From: an uncultured Clostridia bacterium
GTDB taxonomy: Bacteria > Bacillota > Clostridia > Oscillospirales > CAG-272
DNA: 8,937 nt
Direction of reading: 5' to 3'
Assembly (NCBI GenBank): GCA_904501765.1
Contig: CAJGCM010000088.1
Location: 1-8,937 of the forward strand
The position numbers and the translations under genes were made by a program. This document shows, in pieces, positions 1 to 6,671 of this stretch (its first letter is position 1; each line of letters starts with the position of its first letter). The notes beneath the pieces are model-generated. The model saw only the letters and a program-made list of their open reading frames with translations, ran no database searches and was not told where the DNA came from.

Positions 1-192
1 AATCCCGCAGCCTTTTACAGAGCCTATAAAACTGACAAAATGGAGGAGCTTGACAGGCTCCGTGTGGATATATGTATGGAATGCGGCTGCTGCTCGTTTA
101 TCTGCCCGGCAGGGAAGCCGTTAGCGCAGACGAATAAGCTTGCAAAAGCAAAGCTCCGTCAGTGGAAAGAAACCCGGAAGGAGGGGAAATAA
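1..192 (+). CDS. rnfC: RnfC, C-terminal fragment (5' end outside window)
   Basis: This is the last 63 codons of RnfC, open from the left edge and ending at TAA 190-192. RnfC is the peripheral cytoplasmic Rnf subunit; in the family it binds NADH and FMN and carries [4Fe-4S] clusters that pass electrons between NAD(H) and the complex. The fragment holds one cluster motif, C25-x2-C28-x2-C31-x3-C35-P (fragment numbering, CMECGCCSFICP). The PAGKPL segment and a basic K/R-rich C-terminus after it are also typical of RnfC ends. NqrA, the counterpart in Na+-NQR, lacks such clusters, so this supports Rnf over Nqr. The stop lies one base before the rnfD start codon, so the two genes are almost certainly co-transcribed. 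The NADH-binding region cannot be judged because it lies outside the window. Confidence 0.93.
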   Translation, partial: NPAAFYRAYKTDKMEELDRLRVDICMECGCCSFICPAGKPLAQTNKLAKAKLRQWKETRKEGK

Positions 193-193
193 T

Positions 194-1129
194 ATGCAAA
201 ATGAGCTTAACGTATCAATAGCCCCTCATATAAAATCCCCGAGAACCACGACAGGGATTATGCTTGACGTCATAATTGCTCTTTGCCCTGCGGCTATCGC
301 AGGTATAATTATATTCGGCATAGGCGCATTCGCTGTTATTGCTATGTCCGTTATAGCAGCTGTTGCGGCTGAATACTTATTCTGCCTTATAACCAAAAGA
401 CCAAATACGGTGAAGGATTTGAGTGCCGCTGTAACAGGACTTTTACTTGCGCTGAATCTCCCCGCAGACACACCTGTGTGGCAGGTCGCCATAGGCGCAG
501 TGTTTGCCGTGATTTTCGTAAAATGTATTTTCGGCGGTATAGGTCAGAATTTTGCTAACCCCGCAATTACAGCAAGAATTTTTATGCTGATAGCCTTTAC
601 CAACGTAACCGTTTCGGCATATCCCATCTGGCAGAAGGTTGACACCATAAGCTCGGCAACACCCCTTGCTCAGCTTACAGATAAATCTCTTCCAAATCTT
701 CTTGACCTCTTTATCGGTAACCGCGGTGGAGCAATAGGCGAGGTTTGTATAGCTGCGTTGCTTATAGGAGCGGTGTACCTTATAGTAAAAAAGGTTATAT
801 CTCCCGCAGCGCCCTTGGCGTTTATCGGTACGGTTTATGCGATGTCCTTGATTTATGAGGGCGGCGATTTTATAATGAGCCTTGGCTGGATAATGTCAGG
901 TGGACTTGTGCTTGGCGCCTTCTTTATGGCAACCGACTATGCGACCACACCTACCACGACGGTAGGAAAGATAGTATTTGGTGTGGGCGCAGGACTTATT
1001 ACTGCGATGATACGCTTCTTCGGCACATATCCTGAGGGCGTGTCCTACGCTATTCTTCTTATGAATATCCTTACTCCCTATATTGACAGATTTACACAGA
1101 GAAAGCCGTTTGGGGGTGACGCAAAATGA
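194..1129 (+). CDS. rnfD: RnfD, membrane subunit with covalent FMN site
   Basis: A 311-residue integral membrane subunit of the Rnf ferredoxin:NAD+ oxidoreductase, homologous to NqrB. Family features are TGLLLALNLP (81-90), GGIGQNFANPA (114-124) and about ten hydrophobic segments. The FMN attachment motif is D150-T-I-S-S-A-T156. It fits the ApbE target pattern D-x-x-[S/T]-x-A-T, so Thr156 is the predicted phosphoester-linked FMN site. The ATG at 194 is chosen because AGGAGGGG (179-186) sits seven bases upstream and the protein then begins as the family does. A GTG- or TTG-type extension from 140 would run through the end of rnfC. The last four bases overlap rnfG (ATGA), indicating translational coupling. 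Length is normal for the family. Confidence 0.97.
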   Translation: MQNELNVSIAPHIKSPRTTTGIMLDVIIALCPAAIAGIIIFGIGAFAVIAMSVIAAVAAEYLFCLITKRPNTVKDLSAAVTGLLLALNLPADTPVWQVAIGAVFAVIFVKCIFGGIGQNFANPAITARIFMLIAFTNVTVSAYPIWQKVDTISSATPLAQLTDKSLPNLLDLFIGNRGGAIGEVCIAALLIGAVYLIVKKVISPAAPLAFIGTVYAMSLIYEGGDFIMSLGWIMSGGLVLGAFFMATDYATTPTTTVGKIVFGVGAGLITAMIRFFGTYPEGVSYAILLMNILTPYIDRFTQRKPFGGDAK

Positions 1130-1644
1130 ATAAAACGGTAAAAAGCGTAGTAGTTTTATCTCTTATATGTCTTATTTGCGCAGCTCTTCTCGGCGGAGTT
1201 AATATGCTCACCGCTCCTCTGATTGCAGAGCAGGAGCGAGTAGCTGCAGAGGAGGCTCTTCGCGAGGTGCTTCCGGGCGGCGAGAATTTTGTGGACGTTG
1301 ATAAGTTAACCTATCCCAATATCTCTGCGGATATAGACGAGATAAAACGCGCAAGCAACGGTGGCTACGTCTTCAAAATAATAACAAAGGGCTATAACGA
1401 CGGGCTCGTTATTATGTGCGGTATTGATTCCGAAGGTAAGGTAACCGGAGCGAAGCCCATAGCATCAAACGAAACCAAGCACGTTGAGGACAGCTATGGC
1501 GAGAACTTCGTCGGTAAGGATGCGTCCGGTGCAGGAAAGGTTGATACGGTTTCCAACTCAACCGAAACCACCGCTGCATATAAAAACGCAATTCTTGACG
1601 CGCTTAAGGCTTATGAAATCATAAAAGGAGGTGCGGGTGCATGA
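1126..1644 (+). CDS. rnfG: RnfG, membrane-anchored flavoprotein subunit
   Basis: A 172-residue Rnf subunit with one N-terminal membrane helix (about 7-30) and an extracytoplasmic FMN-binding domain; the homologue in Na+-NQR is NqrC. Family landmarks are GYNDGLVIMCGID (89-101), KVTGAKPIASNET (105-117) and the region before the flavin site. The flavin attachment region reads D140-T-V-S-N-S-T146-E-T-T. The usual core is S-G-A-T; here it is S-N-S-T, so the acceptor threonine is present but the two middle residues differ (see findings). Start and stop both overlap neighbours by four bases (ATGA with rnfD and rnfE). The ribosome site is GGGGGTG at 1112-1118. Identity is firm; whether FMN is attached is uncertain. 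Confidence 0.95.
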   Translation: MNKTVKSVVVLSLICLICAALLGGVNMLTAPLIAEQERVAAEEALREVLPGGENFVDVDKLTYPNISADIDEIKRASNGGYVFKIITKGYNDGLVIMCGIDSEGKVTGAKPIASNETKHVEDSYGENFVGKDASGAGKVDTVSNSTETTAAYKNAILDALKAYEIIKGGAGA

Positions 1645-2339
1645 AGAGTAAAGAAAATAAAAATCCTTTATCCATCGTGCTGAAGGGGCTTATAGTTGAA
1701 AACCCTGTTTTCGTTCTCGTTCTCGGAACTTGTCCCACCCTGGCAACTACCTCCGAGCTTAAAGGCGCCCTTGGTATGGGAATTGCGGCAATGCTGGTGC
1801 TTATATGCTCAAACCTCGTAATATCTCTTCTCCGTAATCTCATTCCCGATATCGTGAGAATACCTTGCTATATAGTAATCATCGCAGGTTTCGTAACGGT
1901 AGTTCAGATGCTAATGCACGCATACCTGCCTGAAATCTATTCGATGCTTGGCATTTATTTAGCTCTTATAACGGTTAACTGTATCATACTCGGAAGAGCG
2001 GAAATGTACGCAAGTAAAAACAATCCCTTGAATTCGGCGCTTGACGGTCTTGGAATGGGACTTGGATTTACCTTCGCCCTTCTTTGTATGGCGTTTATTC
2101 GAGAGGTGTTCGGAAGCGCAAGGTTCTTTGGGCTTTCGATAGCCTTCCTTGAGCCGTTCAAGATAGAATTTCTCACTCAGGCGCCGGGCGGCTTCTTTGT
2201 GTTCGGCGTTATAATAGCGGTGCTTAACGCTATATCAAACGGCAGAGCTGTAAAGAAAAAGGACTTCTCCTGCGAGGGCTGTCCCTCCGCTGCATCCTGC
2301 GGCGGCGAATGCGGCGAATGCAAGAAGGAGGAAGCGTAA
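1641..2339 (+). CDS. rnfE: RnfE, integral membrane subunit with Cys-rich tail
   Basis: A 232-residue Rnf membrane subunit homologous to NqrD, with about six hydrophobic helices. Half-membrane cysteines C31 (VLGTCPTLATT) and C114 (LITVNCIILGRAE) match those that, with the equivalent pair in RnfA, hold an Fe-S cluster inside the membrane in this family. The protein extends past the last helix into a tail with C211-x2-C214-x5-C220-x3-C224-x2-C227. Such a tail could bind metal or a further cluster, but its function is not known to me. A very strong ribosome site, AAAGGAGGT (1624-1632), lies eight bases before ATG 1641. The gene overlaps rnfG by four bases and directly abuts rnfA. Confidence 0.96.
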   Translation: MKSKENKNPLSIVLKGLIVENPVFVLVLGTCPTLATTSELKGALGMGIAAMLVLICSNLVISLLRNLIPDIVRIPCYIVIIAGFVTVVQMLMHAYLPEIYSMLGIYLALITVNCIILGRAEMYASKNNPLNSALDGLGMGLGFTFALLCMAFIREVFGSARFFGLSIAFLEPFKIEFLTQAPGGFFVFGVIIAVLNAISNGRAVKKKDFSCEGCPSAASCGGECGECKKEEA

Positions 2340-2936
2340 ATGGAGCTGTTTAAAAGTCTTATAATCATTCTTATGGGCTCGGTTCTCGTAAATAACTACG
2401 TTCTCTCCAGATTCCTCGGAATATGTCCCTTCCTCGGTGTGTCAAGAAAACTTGACCAGGCGGCGGGAATGGGTGTTGCGGTAACCTTTGTAATGCTTGC
2501 GGCAACAGCCGTTACCTTCCCGATACAGATGCTACTTGATTATTTCGAGATAGGATATCTTCAAACGATAGTATTTATTCTCGTAATTGCCGCTCTCGTG
2601 CAGTTTATTGAAATACTTATGAAGAAATTTATACCCGCTCTTCACAAGAGCCTCGGCGTATATCTTCCTCTTATAACCACCAACTGCGCCGTTCTCGGAG
2701 TAACGATAAACAACGTTGCGGATAAATACAATTTCTTTGAATCTATGGTCAGCTCCCTCGGCTGCGGACTTGGCTTCTTACTTGCAATGGTTCTGTTTGC
2801 GGGAGTAAGACAGAAGATAGAGGATGCAGATATTCCCAAGGCATTCAAGGGTATACCTGCCACGCTTATAGCCGCATCAATAGTTTCTCTTGCCTTCTTC
2901 GGCTTCAGCGGCGTTATTGACAATATGTTTGCGTAA
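2340..2936 (+). CDS. rnfA: RnfA, integral membrane subunit
   Basis: A 198-residue Rnf membrane subunit homologous to NqrE and related by descent to RnfE. It shows the family signatures NNYVLSRFLGICPFLGVS (18-35) and LPLITTNCAVLGV (109-121). Cysteines C29 and C116 are the expected partners of RnfE C31 and C114 for the intramembrane Fe-S centre that carries electrons across the bilayer. About six hydrophobic helices arranged as an inverted repeat are visible. The ATG follows the rnfE stop with no gap, and the ribosome site AAGGAGGA (2325-2332) lies inside the rnfE end, so translation is probably coupled. Length is typical and nothing is missing. Confidence 0.97.
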   Translation: MELFKSLIIILMGSVLVNNYVLSRFLGICPFLGVSRKLDQAAGMGVAVTFVMLAATAVTFPIQMLLDYFEIGYLQTIVFILVIAALVQFIEILMKKFIPALHKSLGVYLPLITTNCAVLGVTINNVADKYNFFESMVSSLGCGLGFLLAMVLFAGVRQKIEDADIPKAFKGIPATLIAASIVSLAFFGFSGVIDNMFA

Positions 2937-2949
2937 GGGGGATGGCTTT

Positions 2950-3777
2950 ATGTATGAAATATTAAAAGCTGTAGCGGTCCTCTTTGGCGCAGGACTTTTA
3001 GCGGCTGTGCTTCTTGCCATAACCTCTCACTTTTTCGGTCAGAAGAGTGAGGAGAAATTGGCTAATATCAGGAACTGCCTTCCCGGAGCAAACTGCGGCG
3101 CCTGCGGATTTGCCGGCTGCGATAGCTATGCCGAGGCACTTGCAAAGGGAGAGGCTGCAGCCAATCTCTGTATTCCCGGTGGCGGTACTGCTGCGGCGGA
3201 AATAGCAAAGCTTATCGGCGGCGAGGCAGGCGAGGTCGATAAAAGGGTCGCCTTCGTTCATTGCGGAGGGACCGTCCATGCTACCGAAAAGGTGGCGGAG
3301 TTCGTCGGTATGAATACCTGTCGAGGCAAAAATCTTACCTTTGGCGGTGACGGCGTATGTAAATTCGGATGCCTCGGATGCGGTGACTGCGCTGATGTTT
3401 GCCCTGTAGAGGCAATCGAAGTAAAAGATGGTATTGCAAGAGTAAAGAGGGATGAGTGTATAGGCTGCGGAAGATGCGTTACCGAATGTCCGAAGCATAT
3501 AATTTCCCTAATACCTCTTGATGCAAAGGCGGCGGTGGCTTGCTCGAATAAGCAGAAGGGCGCTGCCGTAAGAAAGCTTTGCAAGGTTGGATGCATCGCC
3601 TGTCGTAAATGCGAGAAGAGCTGCGAATACGGAGCTATAAAGGTTATAGACGACCTGGCGGTAATCGATTACGAAAAATGTGTCAGCTGCGGAAAATGCA
3701 TAGAGGTGTGTCCCGTCGGATGCATCGTGGAGGCTTCTGCGGCTTGTAAAGGATGTAGCTGTGGCGGCGATAACTGA
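2950..3777 (+). CDS. rnfB: RnfB, multi-cluster ferredoxin subunit
   Basis: A 275-residue iron-sulfur subunit, the likely ferredoxin entry point of Rnf. One N-terminal membrane helix (about 5-28) is followed by the Fe-S domain C49-x2-C52-x4-C57-x16-C74 in the NCGACGFAGC context. Four ferredoxin-type motifs follow: C141/C144/C147/C151, C170/C173/C176/C180, C215/C218/C221/C225 and C244/C247/C250/C254. That gives five predicted [4Fe-4S] clusters, more than the short proteobacterial RnfB, which has the N-terminal site plus two, but in keeping with long clostridial forms. A short tail adds C266-x2-C269-x-C271. ATG 2950 is chosen over in-frame upstream starts because AAGGGGGA (2935-2942) is well placed and the earlier codons overlap rnfA. 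The 3' end overlaps the next gene by 17 bases. Confidence 0.96.
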   Translation: MYEILKAVAVLFGAGLLAAVLLAITSHFFGQKSEEKLANIRNCLPGANCGACGFAGCDSYAEALAKGEAAANLCIPGGGTAAAEIAKLIGGEAGEVDKRVAFVHCGGTVHATEKVAEFVGMNTCRGKNLTFGGDGVCKFGCLGCGDCADVCPVEAIEVKDGIARVKRDECIGCGRCVTECPKHIISLIPLDAKAAVACSNKQKGAAVRKLCKVGCIACRKCEKSCEYGAIKVIDDLAVIDYEKCVSCGKCIEVCPVGCIVEASAACKGCSCGGDN

Positions 3778-4162
3778 CGGTTGCGGATGCAGTGGGGAGA
3801 ACAATAAGTGGGGGTTTTCGAAAAAAATCAGAAACGACCTGATTCTTATTGCAGTCGCCCTGCTGATATCCTTGACCTCGGCGCTATTTTTCTTCTTTAC
3901 AGGGGATATGGGCGAACATGTGGCCGTAATAATAAACGGAAAAGAAGAGGCCCGATATTCACTTTCGGAGGACAGAGAGGTGCGTATCGGATACGAGGGG
4001 GAAGAGTATTATAATCTTCTCGTCATAAAGGACGGATGCGCATTTGTCAGTGAGGCAGATTGCCGTGACGGTATATGTGTATCTCACAGAGCCATAAGCA
4101 GAGAGGGAGAAACGATAGTTTGCCTGCCACACAGGCTTGTCGTTGAAATTGTAAATGAATAA
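3761..4162 (+). CDS. NusG domain II-containing membrane protein
   Basis: A 133-residue protein with one membrane helix (about 26-46) and an outward-facing domain of the NusG domain II family, often found beside Rnf and ApbE genes in Clostridia. Diagnostic features are the C101-R-D-G-I-C106 motif, the following G-x-I-like turn (AISREGETIVC) and the C121-LPHRLVVEI ending. It is not the transcription factor NusG, which is larger and cytoplasmic; only the small beta domain is shared. No function is established; conserved paired cysteines suggest a redox or assembly role outside the membrane, which is inference. GTG 3761 is chosen because AAAGGA (3748-3753) lies seven bases upstream and no other usual start codon precedes the helix. 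It overlaps rnfB by 17 bases. The N-terminus (GCGCSGENN) is oddly cysteine-rich. Confidence 0.88.
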   Translation: MAAITDGCGCSGENNKWGFSKKIRNDLILIAVALLISLTSALFFFFTGDMGEHVAVIINGKEEARYSLSEDREVRIGYEGEEYYNLLVIKDGCAFVSEADCRDGICVSHRAISREGETIVCLPHRLVVEIVNE

Positions 4163-4652
4163 AACAAAAAGACTTACCCTCCTTGCTCTGTCCGTTGCGA
4201 TAGCTATGATACTGTCCTATATCGAGCTTCTGTTGCCCCCTATATTCACAGCTGTGCCGGGGGTGAAAATGGGACTTGCCAATATAGTGGCGCTGTTTAT
4301 CCTCTATAAGCTCGGACCCGTGGAGGCTTTTGCGGTTTCGATAATAAGAGTGAGTATGTCCGCTTTGCTTTTTGGAACTGTTTTAACATTTGTATACAGC
4401 CTTGTCGGAGCTACTCTTAGTCTTCTTGTGATGTGGCTTCTCAAAAGAACCGACCTGTTTTCCGTGACGGGAGTCAGTATCTCTGGGGCTGTTACCCATA
4501 ATCTTGGGCAAATACTTGTGGCTATGATAATTCTCGGCACTAAAGAGATAATCTATTATATGGCTATTCTTGCGGTGACGGGAATAATATCGGGAGTCCT
4601 CGTCGGGCTTCTTGCGGGGCTTCTTGTTGTAAAAATCAATTTGGCAAAATAA
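4155..4652 (+). CDS. Gx transporter family membrane protein
   Basis: A 165-residue, almost wholly hydrophobic protein with about five or six helices. It matches the Gx transporter family, often labelled heptaprenyl diphosphate synthase component I in databases. Family landmarks are PGVKMGLANIVALF (35-48), IIRVSMSALLFG (63-74) and GAVTHNLGQI (111-120). The size and fold pattern resemble ECF-type substrate-binding S components. The old prenyl synthase name is unlikely to reflect function here: no component II partner is present, and the gene sits inside an Rnf-ApbE operon. A role in bringing a flavin or another cofactor precursor across the membrane for ApbE is an inference from context. ATG 4155 overlaps the previous gene by eight bases and has only a weak ribosome site, which suggests translational coupling. 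Confidence 0.88.
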   Translation: MNKTKRLTLLALSVAIAMILSYIELLLPPIFTAVPGVKMGLANIVALFILYKLGPVEAFAVSIIRVSMSALLFGTVLTFVYSLVGATLSLLVMWLLKRTDLFSVTGVSISGAVTHNLGQILVAMIILGTKEIIYYMAILAVTGIISGVLVGLLAGLLVVKINLAK

Positions 4653-4711
4653 AACCTTGGCGTTTTTGTCGGTGCATTTTGCCTCTAATAAATGAAAAAG
4701 GGAATAAAGAT

Positions 4712-5479
4712 ATGAAAAAAGTCTTAAGTCTTATTCTTCTCTGTGCTACGCTTGCGACATTCCTCGTAGGGTGCGGAGGCTGTATTTCCACAATAGGCGT
4801 GGGATATCACAGCGTAGTCAGCGCAACCGATGCCGAAGGAGAGAAAAACGGCAAGGGGAACGTGGTTTATACCGTTGCCGCAGTTATTCTTGACGTGTTT
4901 GGCAGGGTAGCTGAGTGCCGCATTGACGTGGCAGATATAAAAATGGAATATACAAGCAGTGGCGAAGCCTTGCCTAAGAGCGAATTTTTGACGAAGCGTC
5001 AAATGGGCGATGCGTACGATATGTTCAACGACGGGCTTATGTGGTACGAGCAGGCAACTGTTTTTGAAAGACTTGCCGTCGGTAAAAATATTGACGGTAT
5101 CCGTTCTATGGTAGCTGAGGGCGGTGGAGGAAACGGAAGAGTTGTAAATGCAGGCTGCACCATAACCGTGTCGGATTTTGCCCTTGCTGTTGAGGACGCT
5201 ATAAAGAATGCCACGACACCCGTAGCCTATGATTCGGGACTCGGCCTTGCAATAAGTACCTCGGTTGAGAAGCTTGTCAGTGCCAATGGTGATAAAAACG
5301 GTGAGATAAAGCTTTTGACAGACGTAAAGGCTGTGTTCTATACAGGAGAGGAAACCTCTGCATACTTTGGCGGCTCATTTACTTGCGGATTTGCCTTTGA
5401 TAAAAACGGGGGCGCAAAGACCGATGTTCCCGGTGCCGTAACGAAAAAAGGATTTACCGTTGTAACTGTAGGAATTTAA
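4712..5479 (+). CDS. Repeat-containing lipoprotein of unknown function
   Basis: A 255-residue predicted lipoprotein. Residues 1-20 form a signal peptide ending in the lipobox L18-V-G-C21, so the mature protein should be lipid-anchored outside the cell. Two related segments are visible: 28-61 (IGVGYHSVVSA..., then AAVILDVFGRV) and 175-210 (SGLGLAISTSV..., then VKAVFY). Between them lie KRQMGDAYDMF (95-105), WYEQATVFERLAVGK (111-125) and CTITVSDFALAVEDAI (149-164). From memory, this pattern recurs in uncharacterised clostridial lipoproteins that may occur near FMN-binding proteins. It has no SGAT-type flavin site, no CxxCH haem motif and no enzyme motif I recognise. ATG 4712 is chosen for AGGGA (4699-4703) and the signal peptide; a TTG at 4679 would add a polar stretch before it. 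It lies 59 bases after the Gx transporter gene and just before apbE. Confidence 0.88.
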   Translation: MKKVLSLILLCATLATFLVGCGGCISTIGVGYHSVVSATDAEGEKNGKGNVVYTVAAVILDVFGRVAECRIDVADIKMEYTSSGEALPKSEFLTKRQMGDAYDMFNDGLMWYEQATVFERLAVGKNIDGIRSMVAEGGGGNGRVVNAGCTITVSDFALAVEDAIKNATTPVAYDSGLGLAISTSVEKLVSANGDKNGEIKLLTDVKAVFYTGEETSAYFGGSFTCGFAFDKNGGAKTDVPGAVTKKGFTVVTVGI

Positions 5480-5494
5480 TTTTAATTGTTAGCC

Positions 5495-5521
5495 CGAGGG
5501 CGTGTATAGTTTACGCCCTCG
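5495..5521 (+). terminator. GC-rich hairpin before apbE; weak terminator or attenuator
   Basis: A perfect nine-base stem CGAGGGCGT (5495-5503) pairs with ACGCCCTCG (5513-5521) around a nine-base loop. Only CTTCTTCG follows, so a proper T-tract is missing. It could act as a partial terminator, a processing or stability element at the lipoprotein mRNA end, or an attenuator lowering apbE expression. It lies 15 bases after the lipoprotein stop and 24 bases before the apbE start. Confidence 0.6.
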
Positions 5522-5545
5522 CTTCTTCGTTTGTAGGAGCTGAAA

Positions 5546-6601
5546 ATGAAGTTAATAAAAAAAATAACTGTCGCCGTTTTGATAATTGCGACCGTTGCCT
5601 TAAATCTTGTATCCTGTGGTCTTTTTAGTAAACAAAAGTTTACAAAGCACAGCTTTGAGTGCTTTGACACTCTCTCCACAGTTATAGGATATGAATATTT
5701 TAAGGGCGGCTTTGATACGATAGCGGAAAGAATTGTTGATAGACTTTTGGAATATCACCGCTTGTATGATATTTACAACGAGTATGACGGAATAACCAAC
5801 CTTGCCACATTGAATAAGGCGGCAGGGAGAGGCGTTGCACTGAAGGTTGATAAAAAAATCGTAGACCTACTCCTGTTTGCCAAAGAGGCGCACACACTTA
5901 CAGGCGGTGAGGTGAACGTGGCTTTCGGCTCCGTTCTATCATTGTGGCACGATTGCAGAGTGGCGGCAAAGGCGGACCCTGATGAGGCAACTCTCCCGTC
6001 ACCCTCAGCGCTTCTTTCGGCTTCTATGAATACCGATATATCAAAAATCGTAATTGACGAGAAAAGCTCCACTGTGGAAATCACTGACCCCGGCGTAAAA
6101 ATTGACGTTGGAGCTGTGGCAAAGGGCTACGCTACCGAAATGGTTGCAAGAGAGCTTGAGAATGAGGGAATTTCCGGATACATTTTGAACATTGGCGGAA
6201 ACGTAAGGGTGGTAGGCTCAAACCCCGACGGAGAGCCTTTCGGCGTAGGTATAGAAGACCCGAGGAAAGGGAATACGGATTATCTTGCGATAGTTGGGTT
6301 AAGAGGAGCATCTGTCGTAACCAGTGGCTCCTACCAGCGCTTCTTTACGGTAGGCGGCAAAAATTATCACCATATAATAGATAAGGATACGCTTTATCCT
6401 GCAGAAGGTTATGTTTCCGTGTCTGTAATATGCCCCGATTCTGGTCTTGCTGACGTTCTCTCAACCGCCCTGTTCCTTATGAGTCTTGATGCGGGTGAGG
6501 ACCTGATAAATTCGATAGATGGCGCCGAGGCTCTATGGCTTCTTCCTGACGGTATAGTGAAAACGACAAAAGGCTTTAATGCTTTTGAGGTTGATAAATA
6601 A
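5546..6601 (+). CDS. apbE: ApbE, FAD:protein FMN transferase (lipoprotein)
   Basis: A 351-residue ApbE that uses FAD and Mg2+ to attach FMN to a threonine of target proteins outside the cytoplasm, here presumably RnfD Thr156 and RnfG Thr146. A signal peptide with lipobox L21-V-S-C24 predicts a lipid anchor. Family motifs in order are FDTLSTVIGY (40-49), TGGEVNVAFG (119-128), IDVGAVAKGYA (186-196), LNIGGNVRVVG (214-224), VTSGSYQRFF (258-267), YHHIIDKDTLYPAEG (274-288) and the metal-site region ADVLSTALF (302-310), with D303 and T307. No key residue appears lost and length is normal. TAGGAG (5534-5539) lies six bases before ATG 5546. It is the last gene of the operon, separated from the lipoprotein gene by a hairpin and followed by a strong terminator. 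Confidence 0.96.
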   Translation: MKLIKKITVAVLIIATVALNLVSCGLFSKQKFTKHSFECFDTLSTVIGYEYFKGGFDTIAERIVDRLLEYHRLYDIYNEYDGITNLATLNKAAGRGVALKVDKKIVDLLLFAKEAHTLTGGEVNVAFGSVLSLWHDCRVAAKADPDEATLPSPSALLSASMNTDISKIVIDEKSSTVEITDPGVKIDVGAVAKGYATEMVARELENEGISGYILNIGGNVRVVGSNPDGEPFGVGIEDPRKGNTDYLAIVGLRGASVVTSGSYQRFFTVGGKNYHHIIDKDTLYPAEGYVSVSVICPDSGLADVLSTALFLMSLDAGEDLINSIDGAEALWLLPDGIVKTTKGFNAFEVDK

Positions 6602-6611
6602 TATCAAATAC

Positions 6612-6661
6612 GGCAGCTCTTATAGAAGTGTGAAAAATGCTTTTATAGGGGCCGCCTTTTT
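6612..6661 (+). terminator. Strong intrinsic terminator of the rnf-apbE operon
   Basis: A 17-position stem pairs 6612-6628 (GGCAGCTCTTATAGAAG) with 6640-6656 (CTTTTATAGGGGCCGCC). It has one A-C mismatch and three G-T wobbles around an 11-base loop, followed directly by TTTTT (6657-6661). It begins ten bases after the apbE stop and is the natural end of the operon transcript. Confidence 0.88.
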
Positions 6662-6671
6662 ATATTTGGTA

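Noticed and set aside
2998..3498. A 166-codon minus-strand open frame opposite rnfB
   Set aside because: It lies wholly within rnfB, which has unmistakable cluster motifs; the antisense translation has no family features and no ribosome site was evident. Other minus-strand frames opposite rnfD, rnfE, rnfA, the lipoprotein, apbE and zip were rejected for the same reason.
3808..4014. A 68-codon GTG-started frame inside the NusG domain II gene, preceded by GGGGAG
   Set aside because: The translation is rich in R, G and K without family features, while the overlapping frame carries the conserved CRDGIC and CLPHRLVVEI motifs.
4155..4652. Annotation as heptaprenyl diphosphate synthase component I
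   Set aside because: The protein is an integral membrane protein without prenyltransferase Asp-rich motifs, and no component II gene is nearby. The family name is historical.
4679..4711. Upstream TTG start for the lipoprotein
   Set aside because: It would put eleven polar residues before a standard lipoprotein signal peptide, whereas ATG 4712 has a well-placed AGGGA.
4712..5479. The lipoprotein as a covalent FMN carrier, from S-A-T at residues 37-39
   Set aside because: The context H-S-V-V-S-A-T lacks the leading Asp and the usual following S/T-rich stretch, and aligns instead with the start of an internal repeat.
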